Notes under the pieces: model-generated
Seen by the model: only the letters and a program-made list of their open reading frames with translations
What the model was told of the DNA's origin: nothing
Database searches by the model: none
From: Otis tarda
Lineage: Eukaryota > Chordata > Aves > Otidiformes > Otididae
Length of the DNA: 64,000 nucleotides
Direction of reading: 5' to 3'
Assembly: GCA_026413225.1 (NCBI GenBank)
Contig: CM048591.1
Coordinates: forward strand, 39,525,803-39,589,802
In this document: one piece after another, positions 1-14,200 of the stretch
How positions within the stretch are numbered: the stretch's first letter is position 1
Layout: each line of letters begins with the position of its first letter
Program-made: the position numbers and the translations under genes

Positions 1-3000
1 CATTCTTAACATTTGAAACTGAATAATAAAGTTGAACTAAAAATTATGCTTTCTGATCTCTCCATTTCATTCCGCTTATCAGTTAATTAAATGCTTTGCT
101 TGATGTTTGAGGAAACCCAACATTTTAGTGATGAATAAAGTACTGTTGCTCAGTACTGTTGCTATTCTTTTAGGGGGAATTGTCTGAAAAAAAAAGCCTT
201 TTGGTTTTGATCTGTATAGGTTACATACAGAAGCTGTATTTCTGCTAATACTTGAAGTGCAGGCCAGCTCTTTTTCAGGATATTGCAGGTGAGATATTGA
301 TGAGATATTTGATTCTTACTGTGATCCCCTTAAAACAAGTCATAAGATCAGCCCCAGTTGGAGGAGGGAAGTTCTCCTCCCTGTCTATGGGTGACCACCA
401 GCACCAGCTGGCAATGACAGCAGTGAGGATCAACTCCCAGCCCACTTGGCTTTCAAACTCGAGGAAGAAATGAGCCAGCCCTGCCTTTGTGACCCTGAAG
501 GCTTAGTTTGAGGGTACTGTGACTATCAGTCAAAGCTGTCAATAATTTGAATGAGGGACTAATTAGCACCAAATCCAAGCACTGATCCAGGGCTAACACA
601 CAGTACGATCACATCTCTAATGGTACACCTTCTGGTAGCACTGAAGTAGATTTCACAGCACATCAGTGATGCTGTTGAAGCTGTTTCCCCTCAAAATGTC
701 AGGCTATTTTATGTATAAATTCTTGTAGTGGTGGTGTTCACCCACTGCATTAGAACTCACTGACACCAAATTTCTGGTGCATATTTTTTATGTTACTAAA
801 AGCTCCAAAGTTATTTTTTACAGAAGCAATGGGTTTGTATTTTTTGCTTTCTAGAGTGCTGTTTGTCCTTAACCAGCCCTCTGATGAGTTGAATGACATG
901 AGTGAGAAGTTTTGAACCGATAAGAAGTTTTGAACCAAGAAAAATGTCGTTAGTTGATTTAGAAAATAATTAATACAGCTTCTGTTTATGTAACATAGGA
1001 TATATTACCTGAAATGTCTATAGCACGTAAGTGGATGGCTTGTTACTTTGGAGTGAGAAAAAGTGTGGTTATTACAGTGATAGTTGGAGTGCCTGTGTGG
1101 AAATCAACAGGAGACATCTCAGCTTATGAATCCTCTTCTCTATTTTTCTTTCCTTTCTTTCCTTCCAGAATATTTCTGGATTATAGAAGCATTTTGAATG
1201 TGTGTCTGTTGATGGATGTTTAGAAATTTGTGTGTTACCATTTCTATTAACTTGTGAGGTATGAAGGAAACTGAATCCTTTCTGGAAAAAAAAAATAAAT
1301 GTGATGCAGTCCAGAGATACCTTCATCCTAATAGTACAGTCTGTTTAGCACATTCCATCTTGGCAAATGAAGCTGTTCTCAAAAAGGTACACTGCCAGAC
1401 AGGAAGCTGCATTTGCAGAAACAAATAAAAATGAGAACATGAAGCTATTCACCCACCTCACTGCCAATTCACTCTCTGTGGTTTGTCTTCTATCATCTCC
1501 CCGTTAGTGTTTTCTGAACTCCTCTTTTTTAATCAAGAGGGGATCTATTAGAAATCAGTAACCCTCCTTCAGAAAAGCCCTCTAGCTATTATTTAGCTAG
1601 TCTTAGCTTATTTGTAGCCATTTTGCACCTCAGAACTAATAACTACCGAGTGGAAGGGCTTTTAGGAGCACTTGGAGTCCTGGCTTCTCTTGGGCTTCAG
1701 TAGGTACTTTGACCTGAGGACGTCACACTTAAGGGACAGGGCACTGCCCCTCAGTTCACAGTGTGCTGTAGCAACTCCTCCAGATGAAACAGACAAAAAA
1801 ACTCTAAGCAGTAAAATGATATGTAGAACTGCGAGCAAAAAAAACCTGTGTTTGCGCATTCATGAATCTCAGTAAGTTGAAGAAGAAAATGAGACCCTTG
1901 TGCAGAGACCTTGTCGGCAGAAACAGAACCGGCATCAAGATCTCTTGATTCCTACTTCAGTGTGATAATTGGCAGAGCTATAAAACCTTTGAATGTCTGC
2001 GAGAAGGATGTTCTGTGTGAGAACGATAAGCAGCAGTAAATGCAATGGAAAATATATTAAAAGTAGGGCAACTATAAAAATATTTTCCTTTATATAACCC
2101 TCAAGCTTATGGTAGACAGCAGTTTAAAGGGCTGGTCAGGAGCATCTTCCAGAGCACTATGTTTTACATACTTTGCTTAGAGACATTGATGGTGTCTTTC
2201 ATTAAATTATCATTTTATTCATCTTTTAACTCATCCATCTTTAATTAAGTCCTTTAGCACACTGTATCAATATATTTCACAGTTTAATAATACTCTAGCT
2301 GAAAGAGGTTTTTTGGTTTTACATTTGCAGCAAAATTCTTAATTCCTAACTGCTTTTATGAGAAATAGGGAATTACTATTCCCTCTCAACAGTATTCATA
2401 GTACTTTAAGTTTTTTATCTTATTTTCCCTCCTTCTCCCCTCTATTTGTCTCAGGTGGAAAGGCCTTGTCTCTTACAGTACACTGTACAAGTATTTTATA
2501 CGTGTAATCATCTTTGTTTTCATTCTCTATTTTTTCGTAATTATCTTATATCTTTCTTAAAATTGACTAAGCAGAGCTAGATAGCTTTTTATGTTTTTTT
2601 TTTTTTCCCTCAAATCCTTTCCCAATAATTTGTAAGGTTCTCTTTGACTTTCTGATGACACTTGCTGCTGAAATGATGTGTTCCAGGAAGTATTCATGAC
2701 AATTTCAAGATCTTTTCCAAAAGAGATTGACTGGGTCAGAAGCCATACTTGTGCTTTTCCTCTTGGTGTTACTGTGGAATTTCTGTATTACATTTACCAT
2801 TTTAGTGCCAATTTATTCAGTGTTACAGGAAGTCTGTATTTCCTAGTTGCCTTTAGGAATTGTGTGTTCTGAATAATTCTGTGTTATATAGCATCCCCTT
2901 TTCAGGTCATTTTCCAGCACCCTAAACTGTTCACAGTCCTTGTAATCTTTCCCTGATGCTGATGTCTGCTTCATACCGGAACACTAGGAAATGTGGAGAG

Positions 3001-5193
3001 TCCCTTCCATCGCATGATGGCTTTGTTTCTTTAGGAGGCTTTCTGACAGACTTGTTACAACTTCCCACAATATTCATAGATACTATCAGCTCACCCACCT
3101 GCTCACTGAATCCGTCACAGAACTCTGCGGTATTTTTGAGACATTTTTATCTACAAAGCTGTATTAGTTTATCTCCAATACAGTTTCTTTATCCTTTTGC
3201 TTTCTGTATTTTATCATTATAGTTTATCCTAGTTTCCTTGGCACAGATCACAAACACACCAGTCTGACTTTTTCATATAATTTCCAGACAATTTTGCAAC
3301 CTTCTGTTGTTAAAACCTTGCGGACTGCACTGGGGCAGGATTTTACTCAGTGATCATTATGTCAGAGAGGCCGAAGGTACCTATTAATAACATTTCAGAA
3401 ATACAATCAGATGTGATATTTGTAGGATGTTTTTTTCAGTAGACTAATATTTGATGATTTATTTCCTTTGGCTGTCTTAGCTGTCAGTTCTGTTTCATGA
3501 GTTATTGTTACACCAAATGCCACAGTAGCCAACAACTCTCACTCTGCATCTGCTTCTCAATCTGACACATGGATGTTTGATATTAAAAACAAAAATTAAG
3601 AAGAACAAATTCAAATTAGAATGTCCGCTGTTTCTTTAGTATCAGCAATATTTTGCATTGAAACATTTGGCTCATGAACAAACAGGAGATAACATAAAGA
3701 TAAAAGCATTCCCAGAAGGTTAGAATGCAACTTGTTAATGAAGAAAGCAGCAGCATGCATGTTATATTGGATTATCTTTAAATATTACCATAACAAAGTT
3801 CAAAGGCTTTGCAGAGATTCAGTTAATCTTCCTTAAATAACTTTGCAGTTCTAGGTGTTTGATCATAACACCTACAGCATGTCAAATGCTTACTGTAAAT
3901 GCACAACCAAATTTTCAGCTGTAGGTACTGCAGATTTTATTTGCAGTTATGAAATGTCTCAAATACATTTCTTCAAAACTATGAATAATGTTTTATTTTC
4001 ATGGCACTTGTCTAGAGTTGCGTATTTGGCTCTTACTAGTAGAAAATATATGAAGTGAGTGGCTGCATCTGCTTCAATTCATTTTAGCAAAAACAAAGCC
4101 AGGTCTTGAAATTGCAAGGCATCATCCCTGGTTGCAGCCATCATCCAGTGAGGTTCCCACTGACTGTAAAAGGGGAAACATAACCCGTTTTTTTATAGGG
4201 GTTTTATATATAGTATTCCTTTGTTTCTTTTCACTCTTCCTCTCGAGAATCACCTGCTGTACTATATTTTACATGAACTCTATTTCTACATGAATCCAAA
4301 ATTCAAGATATGTAGGACTGTTTGCTACAGTCCTACATACAGCTTATGGGGCAACTGTGCTATGACAGTGCTTCTGTTTCTGTATTAGCTTTTAAATGTT
4401 TTAATGGTAGATCTTAAATGTAGGAAGTCCTAACTGGTTTTGAGCCCTGGGTCCTAGAAAACAACCTCTCTCTTCATGTGACACCAATGCAGTTTCAGTC
4501 AGTATAGAGACTGAGTAATTTAACTTCTAATTTGAAAGAAAAGAATAAAGGGTCAGTGCCTCTGAGGTCTCTGAGCTTACATGGCTTCCAGGGAACTTCA
4601 GGTATAAAAACTGTCAAAGCACTTCAGCAAATGTCATCCTTTCTTTAGGATTATTTGATGTGGCTCAGTTTGTCTGATGACTAATTGATACAGTTTTATT
4701 CTGTTCTTAGCTCAAGCCTTTAATATCGCATCTGACAGTAGATATCAAGTCTATCTCAGCACTCTTTACAAGATCAGTCAGGCCAAATCATCTGCAGAAA
4801 GATTCCTTGTAGCTGGGTAGTGGGGATTTTGTGCTCCAGCCTGATGAGTGGCTGTGTGTCTGGCTGTCCCTTTGGACGTGCACGAGGTAAAGAGTCTAAT
4901 TTGCGTTAGATCACATAAAGCCGGGAAACTGAGCATATATCTAGAATATTGCATGCTTTTCTGATGCAGTCGTCTAAACTATGTAACAGAAAACATTTCT
5001 AAAAGTTACTGACTTAAGTCAGCTAAGTCAGTCAAGCACTGCTTGAAGGCCTTTTTTTTTTTTTCTTTCTTTGAACAATATGGGTGAATTTTCAAGGTTT
5101 CTAAAATTATTACCTAGAGTCATGTGTCTGTTCCTAAATAAAAAAGCTCTGATTTTCTGAGGCAGTACATGTTGGTGTACGTGTTGGCAAAAC
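1..5193. other. AT-rich non-coding flank, no gene recognised
   Basis: Both strands are broken by frequent stops and no open frame resembles a known protein. Poly-T and poly-A runs and short hairpins occur, as expected for intergenic or intronic vertebrate DNA. I see no tRNA, rRNA or snRNA signature. It could be part of a long intron of a gene outside the window. Confidence 0.6.
4309..4339. repeat. Perfect 13-bp stem hairpin with 5-nt loop
   Basis: Arm 4309-4321 (tatgtaggactgt) is exactly complementary to 4327-4339 (acagtcctacata), with ttgct as the loop. It is too short for a canonical microRNA precursor. Most likely a chance or replication-derived palindrome. Confidence 0.7.
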
Positions 5194-6040
5194 TGTCACA
5201 GTTTAGCCCCACTTGGGACCAGACTATGCAATCTCTCTTTCACTCTCCCCACCCTCCCTCTTCTCGGGCTTAACATTATTTCTACCTCCTTCCCCCACCT
5301 TCATGCTCCAGCATGGGGTCCCACCCACGGGCTACAGTCCTTCATGAACTGCTCCGGTGTGGGTCATTTCTTCCACGGGGCACAATCCCTCCGGAAAGGC
5401 TGCCCCAGCGGGCCCTCCACAGGCCACAGCCTCCTTCAGGCATCCTCCCGTCCTGACATGGGGTCCTCCACGGGCTGCAGGTGGATCTCTGCTCCTCTGT
5501 GGGCCTCCATGGGCTGCAGGGGGACAACCTGCTCCACCCGGTCATCACCACAGGCTGCAGGGGAACCGGGAGCTCTCGACTGGGAGCAGCATTACTCCTC
5601 CTTTCTTCACTGACCTTGGCGTCTGCAGCCATTCCTCTCACAGGAAATTCTTCACAATTGGCTCAGGCAGACGCCTCTCAGGATCTCGTCACATCTCATC
5701 TCCTCTCCACTTCTTGCAGCCGGGCCGGGCCAAGTAGGGCCCAGTTGGCCACCCAGCGGGAGGCCAGAAGGTGGGGGCTGCAAGGCCCACAAGGCTGGCA
5801 CCTATCCCTCTCTGCCCCTGCTCCAGCTTCTTCACATCATCTTTTGTTTGTTTGTTTGTTTGTTTGTTTGTTTTTCTGTTTTCCCCCTTCTTAAATACGT
5901 TATTGCAGAGTTGTTATCAGGGAACATTCTGCTACCAATTGGCAGGTCCACCCTAGACCCGGACAAAGGGGAAACAACTTCTAGCAGCTTCTTACAGAAG
6001 CTGCTGCCATAGCCCCGCCTCACTAAATAAAACTAACACA
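5194..6040 (-). mobile_element. Solo LTR of an avian endogenous retrovirus
   Basis: GC-rich block with repeated phrases of the type 'ccacgggctgcag' and 'ctgctcc', characteristic of a very common avian ERV LTR. Read on the minus strand it begins TGTGTTAG near 6040 and ends CTGTGACA near 5194, giving the TG...CA ends expected of an LTR. A TATA-like 'acgtatttaag' lies at about 5893-5903 on the minus strand. No gag, pol or env sequence lies on either side, so it is a solo LTR left by recombination. The ends are by eye; no clean target-site duplication is visible (a shared 'aaac' is possible). Confidence 0.75.
5844..5875. repeat. (TTTG)n microsatellite inside the LTR
   Basis: About eight uninterrupted tttg units followed by a T run. 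It interrupts the otherwise GC-rich LTR just before the TATA-like region. Confidence 0.9.
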
Positions 6041-9000
6041 AACGCCTACTGATTGACTCCTTGAAATGTAAGGTTTTTTTAAAAAATAACTCTGGGTTTT
6101 CAGTTTTAAAGTTTGGTCTTTCCTTAACTTCAGAGACTCTTAACGTGCTTATACAGTATTGATACATGAACATAACCATTTTACCCCTCCCAGAATTGCA
6201 AAATACAAAACTAGTAATAGATGCAGTTTCTTGAATCTTGTATCCTATTTCCCTTTTATTTTTTTTCCTTCCCTACCCACACCTCCAGAACCATTGCAGA
6301 ATCTTCATCCTGATACATTTCTCTCACTGCTCTATCTCTATTCACTGCATGTATTAATTTCCTTTTTTCTCTCTTTCCTTTGTAAGCAAAGTAATCTGTC
6401 TCCTTAACCTCAACCCCACATACATATATAGCTCACTCATTTGAGTCTTCCCTTTGATGTGTATGTGGCAACTCTTTCCAGCAGTGGAGTACCTCCTGTT
6501 AGATCTTTCTCTTCTGATTGACCTGTACACTTGCAGCTCAGCAGAAGAGTCCTCAGATCTTCTAGCCTTTTGAGATGCAAGACTTTCCCTTGAAGTACGT
6601 AGATGACTAGTTTTATACAGGAAATCCAGTTAGGCATTTCACAATGATTTATTAACATCCAGATTGCAAAATTCATGCTTTCAATCCTATACTTCATACA
6701 GTCTTTCCCAGTGAGATATATTTAAACTAGGCTGAAGATATTTTTCTAGGTGGAAATAAAAACAACCCCTTACCTTTTAGCAAATAAATTTTTAATAGGA
6801 CCGCAGCATATAGTGACACAATGTGTTAGTGCATCCACATTTCATCTGAGAAGATTATACTTTCTAGTTCAGACCATTGAACAAAATGAGTTTAAGAAGT
6901 GTTTCCATTATCTTAAGTCAGCTGCAAGGTTTTAGAGTTTTATAGTGTTTCAAGGGTGTTTCAAGAGATGATTCAAGGCAGGCGCTCAGTGCAGCTTTAG
7001 TTATTTAAATAATTAGTTTCCTTCTTATGAGGATTGAGGATGCAATGGTGGAAGACTATGCCCTTTCAACACCCATTTGTCACAAAACCGAAGAGAGCAG
7101 TAAATAAATCTGAAGTTCTAGCAATGTTTGCCAAAGGAAAACCTTAAATTGGTACCAGAAATTGCAATTCATGTGACTTAGCAACCTTCTTGTATAAACT
7201 TACATAGCACCCACCTGTACTGCTTTTGGTGTCAGAAATCATTGGCTTTTCCCTCACTTACATGAACAACAAATTCTCTTGTGGAACACAAGTGAATTTC
7301 AGATTTCTGCCCAAATACATTTGCATAATATGTACTAGAAGATTTATGACAACTTTAGCAAAACAAGAAACCAGTAACTCCATTTATTTAGAGACAGAGG
7401 CTTTAGAGGTAAAATCAAATCATTCCAACATTATTTTCAGAGGATCATGTCAAGGCTCATGTCTTGCCTAATATTATGCATGTAGAGATGGTATTCTAAT
7501 GGTTTTATGCACCCTTTAATATATTTATATGAATAAGGATTGAAATAATCAAAGCCATAATCAGTGTCGTTAAACACACACACACAAAAAAAGACATCCA
7601 TAATGGCACAACTTCTATACCTCTGTTTTTAAAAAAAGCATATGGAAATGAAGAGCTGTTTAAAAACAGTTTTACAGGTGACATTAAATTTTATTGGAAG
7701 CTGTTGATCTGTGTATATTTATACTTGGCCTTGTCTAAATTATTTTTGCAATTACTATTTTGTTTAAATTTTCTCCAGAGCTAGGATGAAAGTTTTGAAA
7801 TTCAGGTTTCATACAGAATTGGTTATCACCATATTTCTTTAGTTCCCTCTGTATTTAGTGTCTGGCATGGAACACAGCTTATATGTATAGGAGTTAATTT
7901 ATATTTCTTTCTGTTGATAGAGGATGATTTTACTTAACCATCATATTTGTCATAAAAGTGTATGAGTTTTTATTTTTTGATCTGCAGCTGTAACAGACAG
8001 TTACAGTTACTAACTGTTCAAATATAATTCAGATTCTAATCCAAAGTTTCTGTGCAGCTTCAATACTACTGCTGAACATTTGTCCATCATTAATACTTCT
8101 CTTTTATTTTGAACTCATTTGTCTAAGAAAATGCTGGTAATAAACTGATGAACAGTCTGATGATAAATGAACAGAACACATACATTTTACTGTCAGAGAC
8201 AGTGAATCTGTTATCAACAAATTAATTGAAATGTGGTGAAAACAAGGAAAATAGGAAGGGATTTGCAGAAGTCCCTGCTATGGTGTAGAGCCTGGCTGTT
8301 CCCATCACTGTGCTGCTGAAGAATATCAGGTTTTGAACTGTAAACAGGTTAATTGTATCTTGAACTCTGATATAGTATATGGACTCACTGCCCTAGTTTA
8401 CAATACTTAAAACTTTACAAACCATATCAATACCAGCTTCAGAAAATCTCATCTGACTTCTCTTTATTTTACTCTTTGCCATGAACATGTTGGAAGAGAA
8501 CACACTAAAATTTCTGTTCGTAAAGTCCATGTGCTGTGTATAGGTGAGATCAGAAGATGTCAGGAAATATGACAGTAAATTTAAAAGCCATGGAGCATAT
8601 AAAGAAAAGGAAGAATTACAGCCAAACCCTGATTAGTTCTTTTTAGACCTGTAAAACAGCAAGTGCTGTTTTGTTTTATTTGTTCTTGGATACTTTGAAA
8701 GCACTTTTTAGATTACTTCCTTAGTGGGGAAGAGTGGAGAGCCAGATATAAAGGCCTGTGTAAAGTGAGAAACGGTGCTACAGTATTTCTCTGGGAATTG
8801 ACAGAGAGCAAAAATAGCCAAAGATTTGATAACAATGACCTTAAGGTCTGTGTAACTTAAATATCTCATCAAGGTACATTTTTTAAGGTACAAAAAGGTA
8901 GTATTTTTTTTTCTTTAAACAAATTACATACTGGTAAAGATAGGAAGAATGCATACTCTTCTATAGAAGAGTATGCAGCATGGGTAATATACTTCCTGGA

Positions 9001-11170
9001 TAAACCAAAGAACTTAATTTCTTACATTGTCTGAGGGCTTAAAGCTTTATAGATCTTTACCATCAGAATTTAGGGCCATAGCCTTCACCTATACCAGGAG
9101 TTGCATTAAAATATAATGATGTGAACAAGTATTGTGATATCTATCCATTAAAAATGCTAAATCTTTTTTTAAAAGGTAAATCATACGGTAAGTCTTCTGA
9201 TAAATTAGGCAAAAAATATCAGTAAATGTATATGTCTTGATTGTATCAGTTCTACAAAACATTCTACAAAAATATGACAACTAAATATATCATCGTTCAT
9301 GTGAATGCATATTGATTGAACTAAAGGAGATTACTTGGCATAAATAACATTACTCATGTACACACATTTCTAAACAGGAAACCACGAGTATTGTCATGCT
9401 GAAAGATGTAATGTAACACTTCTGACCAGTTTCTAAGAAGAAAGGTCTTTTCTCCTTCAGTCACCTGGAAGACTTCCATACTTTATCACAGTAAATCTTT
9501 CCATCAGTAATGAAAATTACTGACTCCCAAAAAATAACTTATTAAAATAGTTATGCTCTAAAATTTCATAAAACATGAGATATTTCTTACTTTCTCAGCA
9601 TACCTGTTTCAACTTGCTAAATATACTGAGGCTTCTCTGAATATTGTCACCTTCTTTCTAGCTAGAACTGAAATAGCGGTGACATGAAGTCAGGCTTTAC
9701 CTTTACAACTAATTATTTAAGACACTGAGTTCTGTTATAAGGCACACTGAAATTTGAATGATGATACAAGCCGTGCTCAGAGTATATAAAGTCATGTGAA
9801 TATAATATTTTTCATCCAAATACTTTGACTGTGGAAGAAAACCCCAAACATCTTTTTTAGACATATCTTCTTCCGTATTCTTTCTTCCAGTCTCATTACT
9901 TTTGCTGAATTTTCTTACAGTAGACTTTCTGCTTGTGCGAAGACCATTGACACAATCATTGCCCTGTGCCAACTGTGATTCACTTATGGTTTTTCCCTTT
10001 TGTTGAAGTTGAAAATGAAAGAAACCAGTAGTAGAACAAAGTTTTTGGAAATACATTTTTGCTGAAGTGTATGCAATGGCTCTTAACTGCTGTTGCATAA
10101 AATGAGCTGGCTTGTTCAAGTTTCTCCTGAAGTCAACATTGGTAAACAACATGAAAACCATTACTTTGGATTTTCATGTCCCATGGATTGACTTGGAAAC
10201 ATTTTGAAAAATTGACAGAGTTAATTAAAAAGAACTTATTTTGTCTCTCTTTCACATTCAGTGGATGTTTTTTTCTGGTTCTGCGTTAATGGAGTCTGCT
10301 GTGCTACCATGAAATACTGACAGAAAGCCTAGCAAATGTCTTTCCAAATTGTCACCAGGATCTGTCCAAACAGTATGATAAATGTCAAGTTTCAATCAAA
10401 AAATAAATGGTTCTGTCTTGTAGAGGCAGCTACTGAGCTGATGAGATCCATGTTATTTTATATGCCATATACAGGCAGCCTTAGGGACTAAGTAGCTATT
10501 GTGAGTATTTAAAATTTCCAGAAATTCTGGCTAACTGCTCTTCCTGTTTTAATCTAAGAGTGTTTACCTGGTACATTCATTTTTAAGGATGGTAGAATAG
10601 AATTTCAAATTTTATATCTAAATTTTTACATAGTTGAGAGTTCTCTTGAAAGAGCACAGGAGCTCTTTAGTCCTGCTCTGAGTGTACTCCTACCCTTTTA
10701 GATGTCTTTGCAGGTTGAGGTTTGTCCATTCTGTTTTCTTGCAAGATTCATTTTTTGCCCACTTGGAGTAAACTCTGGAATCAGCATCACTTACTTCCAC
10801 TGTAAAACATGTCTGACAGCTGAAGTGACACCTCCAGACAAATTTCACACATTGTAGGTAGAGCTTGCTAGCCTTCCATGACCTCTACTTTAGGAGATGG
10901 ATTTTGGTGTTGCTCTGTCTGTGCAGAGTAAGACTGAGAAATTGAAAAGTCAGGTTTCTTTCAATATTTATAATTTCTCTGCCTAGCAGCAGTGATGAAT
11001 AAAGGTCCTGTGCAGATCAGATTTTTAGGTAGATTGGTTATCTAACAAACTGAAGTGTTGTCTTCTAGAACCTACTCTTTTTTTTTTTCCAGTAAGACTG
11101 CCTGCAAGATGTTAATATTGAACTAACAGGAGTTGCAAGGAGGCTGTGTGTTACTTGTGTAGGGTCCATA
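6041..11170. other. AT-rich non-coding sequence, no gene recognised
   Basis: No recognisable exon or RNA gene. The only notable items are the palindrome at 8950-8977 and an isolated 150-codon minus-strand open frame at 9709-10161. That frame matches no family I know and has no supporting features beyond a plausible acceptor (ttgacttcag) near its 5' end. Confidence 0.55.
8950..8977. repeat. Perfect 28-bp palindrome
   Basis: The half-site tgcatactcttcta (8950-8963) is followed immediately by its exact reverse complement (8964-8977) with no spacer. A perfect 28-bp dyad is unusual in vertebrate DNA. No larger inverted repeat surrounds it. Confidence 0.9.
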
Positions 11171-11264
11171 GAGGCATAGAATGGTTTGGGTTGGAAAAGA
11201 CCTTCAAAGATCACCTAGTCCAACCTCCTTCCTATGGACAGGGACATCTTTCATTAGATCAGGT
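11171..11264 (-). mobile_element. CR1: CR1 LINE 3'-end fragment
   Basis: The plus strand reads 'gcatagaatggtttgggttgg', then 'aaagatcacctagtccaac' and 'ggacagggacatctt', then 'agatcaggt'. This is the reverse complement of the conserved 3' tail of avian CR1, the commonest bird retroposon. Only the extreme 3' end remains, as is normal for 5'-truncated CR1 copies. Confidence 0.9.
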
Positions 11265-14200
11265 GGAAGATATGAAGAATAATTCTTTTTTCTCTGCCCA
11301 TGGTAAAGCTAATGTTCTGTAAGCTCTAGTTATTCCAAATAAAAAATGATAACTATAAGACTGTGATAAAGAGAGATTGACTTACAAAATATTAATGATT
11401 ATAAATACAATTAAAATCCGTGCAAATTCTGTGATACCTAGAGAACTTGGATCCACAGAAATCTTTTCCAGACACTGTGCTATGAAGCATTCCTCCATAC
11501 AGGATCATACCCAGGCCAGTGTTTGTTCAAGGGTATAGCTAGTGTGTTCAGTGACTGCTGTTGCATCTGTTTCCCTGTGCAGCTTTTAGGATGTTCTCTG
11601 AAAATCTTCCTTTTTGTTGCTAAGTTTAATCATATTATGAATAGTCTGAAAAATAGCCTTGTGCTTTGAGCTTGCTTCAGTATGTTGACATATCTGTGTG
11701 TGCTCTGACATATCTGTGTGTGCTCTGACTCACTCCAAACTGAGACGCCGACAGATTATCCTTTGCTTTAGCTTTTCAGGTACCAGTCATGTCAATATAC
11801 TTTTTCATCATGAAAATCTGAACTGGTTTACTTTCATGATAAAACAAAGATATGTACTTCAGTAATTATGAACTATTTTAGATTACACTTCACTTTTCAT
11901 GTTTGCTATTTGAGATTGAGTATATTTTACTTGGAAAGACTGGAAAGAAGTCTAGGAACAAAATAGCTGCCATGTTGGGCACACAGAGAAAGAAATGTAA
12001 TATTTTTGTATTACATAGCATCAGAAAATAGATAGCATCAGGTTTTTCGAGCTGCATGTACAAAAATACTCTGTAAGGAATAGAGGAATGTGAGAAGAGC
12101 AAGGGAATGTAACCTACCAGCCCTATCTTCACATGAAAAGAAATAATATGTCATTCACTAAAGTAATCAAAACAGTTAAGTAGTTTTTCTAATGCTGTTC
12201 TTAGATCTATGTCTGTGCCAAAAATGGTTTGAAGCTTTCAATATGGAAGATACATGCAATGTTTAACTGAACATTCAAGCTCACAGAAGGTCATTGTGGG
12301 TTGGATATGTCCAGTCTCATAATAATAAATACCTTTCTGAAACAGAGAAGTTATGTGGAGGTAACCAGCTCAACCTTTTGGAGTTGTTCAGATAACTTTC
12401 AGTGCTTATTTTCTTCTGCTCTGACTGTGGGAAAGGTTGGAGATAGTTACTATGGTACTCTAGGACTTATTCTGGGAAATGAGGTGGATGTTATTAACCA
12501 AGTAAAGAGGCTTTTTCAAAAAGGAGGGAATCAAAGATGAAGGTGACTTGCTGGCTGGTGATTCCAAGATGTACTTTTCTGTATTTTTGTGGTTGCTTCT
12601 TCCTGCTGAAAGCTGGGGGTAACATCTGGGAAGTGTTCCTGAACACTTAATATAGCTTTATAGTTACATCATTTTTTGCGTATTTCTCAGGAAAAACAGA
12701 AAGCAAGTAAAAATGTTCTGAATTTTCTCTGTGACCCCTAATGATGCCTCTCCAGTAGCAGACCATGGTTTACCATGATTGGCCTCATCCTGGAAAGATC
12801 TCAAAGAACTTCATAACAATTTATTTTGGATGAAACTAAACAGGAAAGTGCATGACAGTAGCATGCGTTTTGTGCTTCAGCTTCTACTGGCCATTCACTC
12901 CCTGGGAGCAGGCTAGGACAAGTCGAAAGTTAAACCTTCCTAAAAGCAGGTGTTGTGGAGCCTCAGCACCAACTGTTTCTTTCTGCTGATCTTCTTCTAT
13001 GGGCTAACACTTGCTACTGTAGACATTGCCTAAATTTATTAGCTGCACAAACTTCAAGACTCGTACTAAAGCAAGTTACTTAGAAATTAAGATATTATCT
13101 TAATATAAAGAAATAATGTCATTTGTATTGTTTATTAAGCACACATAATACCACTAGGAATCATGAAACTTACACTAAAACAGTAACATTCTTCACAAAT
13201 GCTTTTTAAAGAAATGTTGAATCTACTCTCTTCTTCCCTCTGATTTTACTCATTCAGAGGTCTCTGTAAATTCTGCCAAGATGCAGATATTTTTTTTACT
13301 TTTGGTCCTTGAATGAAAGCAATGTGGACTTCTGGATACATTGAGATTGGCAGGAAGAATGGGACATTTTCAGCTCTGCCACAACAGCACGTGCGGCCCA
13401 GACAACTGTAATTGAAAGTCGTTAAAGTCTGAAGGTTTGACCCAACAAGCGGAGAACTAGTAACTCTGTGAGATTCTAATTATTACAGAATTTATTTTCC
13501 TCCTTTTTTTTTTTTTTTTAAGATAAAACCCAGTACACTGGAGACACCTTCCATGGAAAGTATGGGTCCATGCCACATCAGAAAATCAGGTGTTAAGTGT
13601 ACATCTGATGACAGGAATCCTTCCCTATCATCTTACATTGCATCTGCTCTGGCAGAAGCCAAGACCTGACTGACAAAAAGTTTGATAAATCACCCTCCAG
13701 TCCCCAGCAGGGCAGTATAGATGCTTATGCTTGCATTGTCTGTATTACACTTCTGACAGCTAAGGTTAGAGATCACTCTTGGAAGTTCTCTCTTTTTTTC
13801 CCCATGAAAAAGAAACTTACTCAAACTCTGTCTCCCTTTTTCCACTCTTCGTTGTAGTAGTTGGTGCCAGTCTATTTTTAGCATTATCCACTTAACTCTA
13901 GCTCTTGAGACATCTGATTGAAAAGAGAATGACAATGTGAAGATAGCTACTGATGATGAAAAGCAAACGGATCATTTTGTCACTGCATCAACTGATTTTC
14001 AAATCTCTAATACTTAGAAGCCTTTCGGGGTCCCCTCTGGAACACTTCCCACCACAGTGCATTTCTTGAGGGAGGAGAATGCAGTACTTCTGTTAAAAGA
14101 GCTGTCAGTTTGTTTGAGGGGAAACAGGCATTGTATACATAATGAAGGTACAAACTATTTTGGCATAAAATTGTAGCACTTTCAGAATATTCTACATTTG

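Noticed and set aside
5009-5022. 14-bp palindrome ctgacttaagtcag
   Set aside because: Short enough to occur by chance in a 64-kb window.
5344-5894. Several plus-strand frames of 89-137 codons
   Set aside because: They lie within the solo LTR, which is GC-rich and non-coding.
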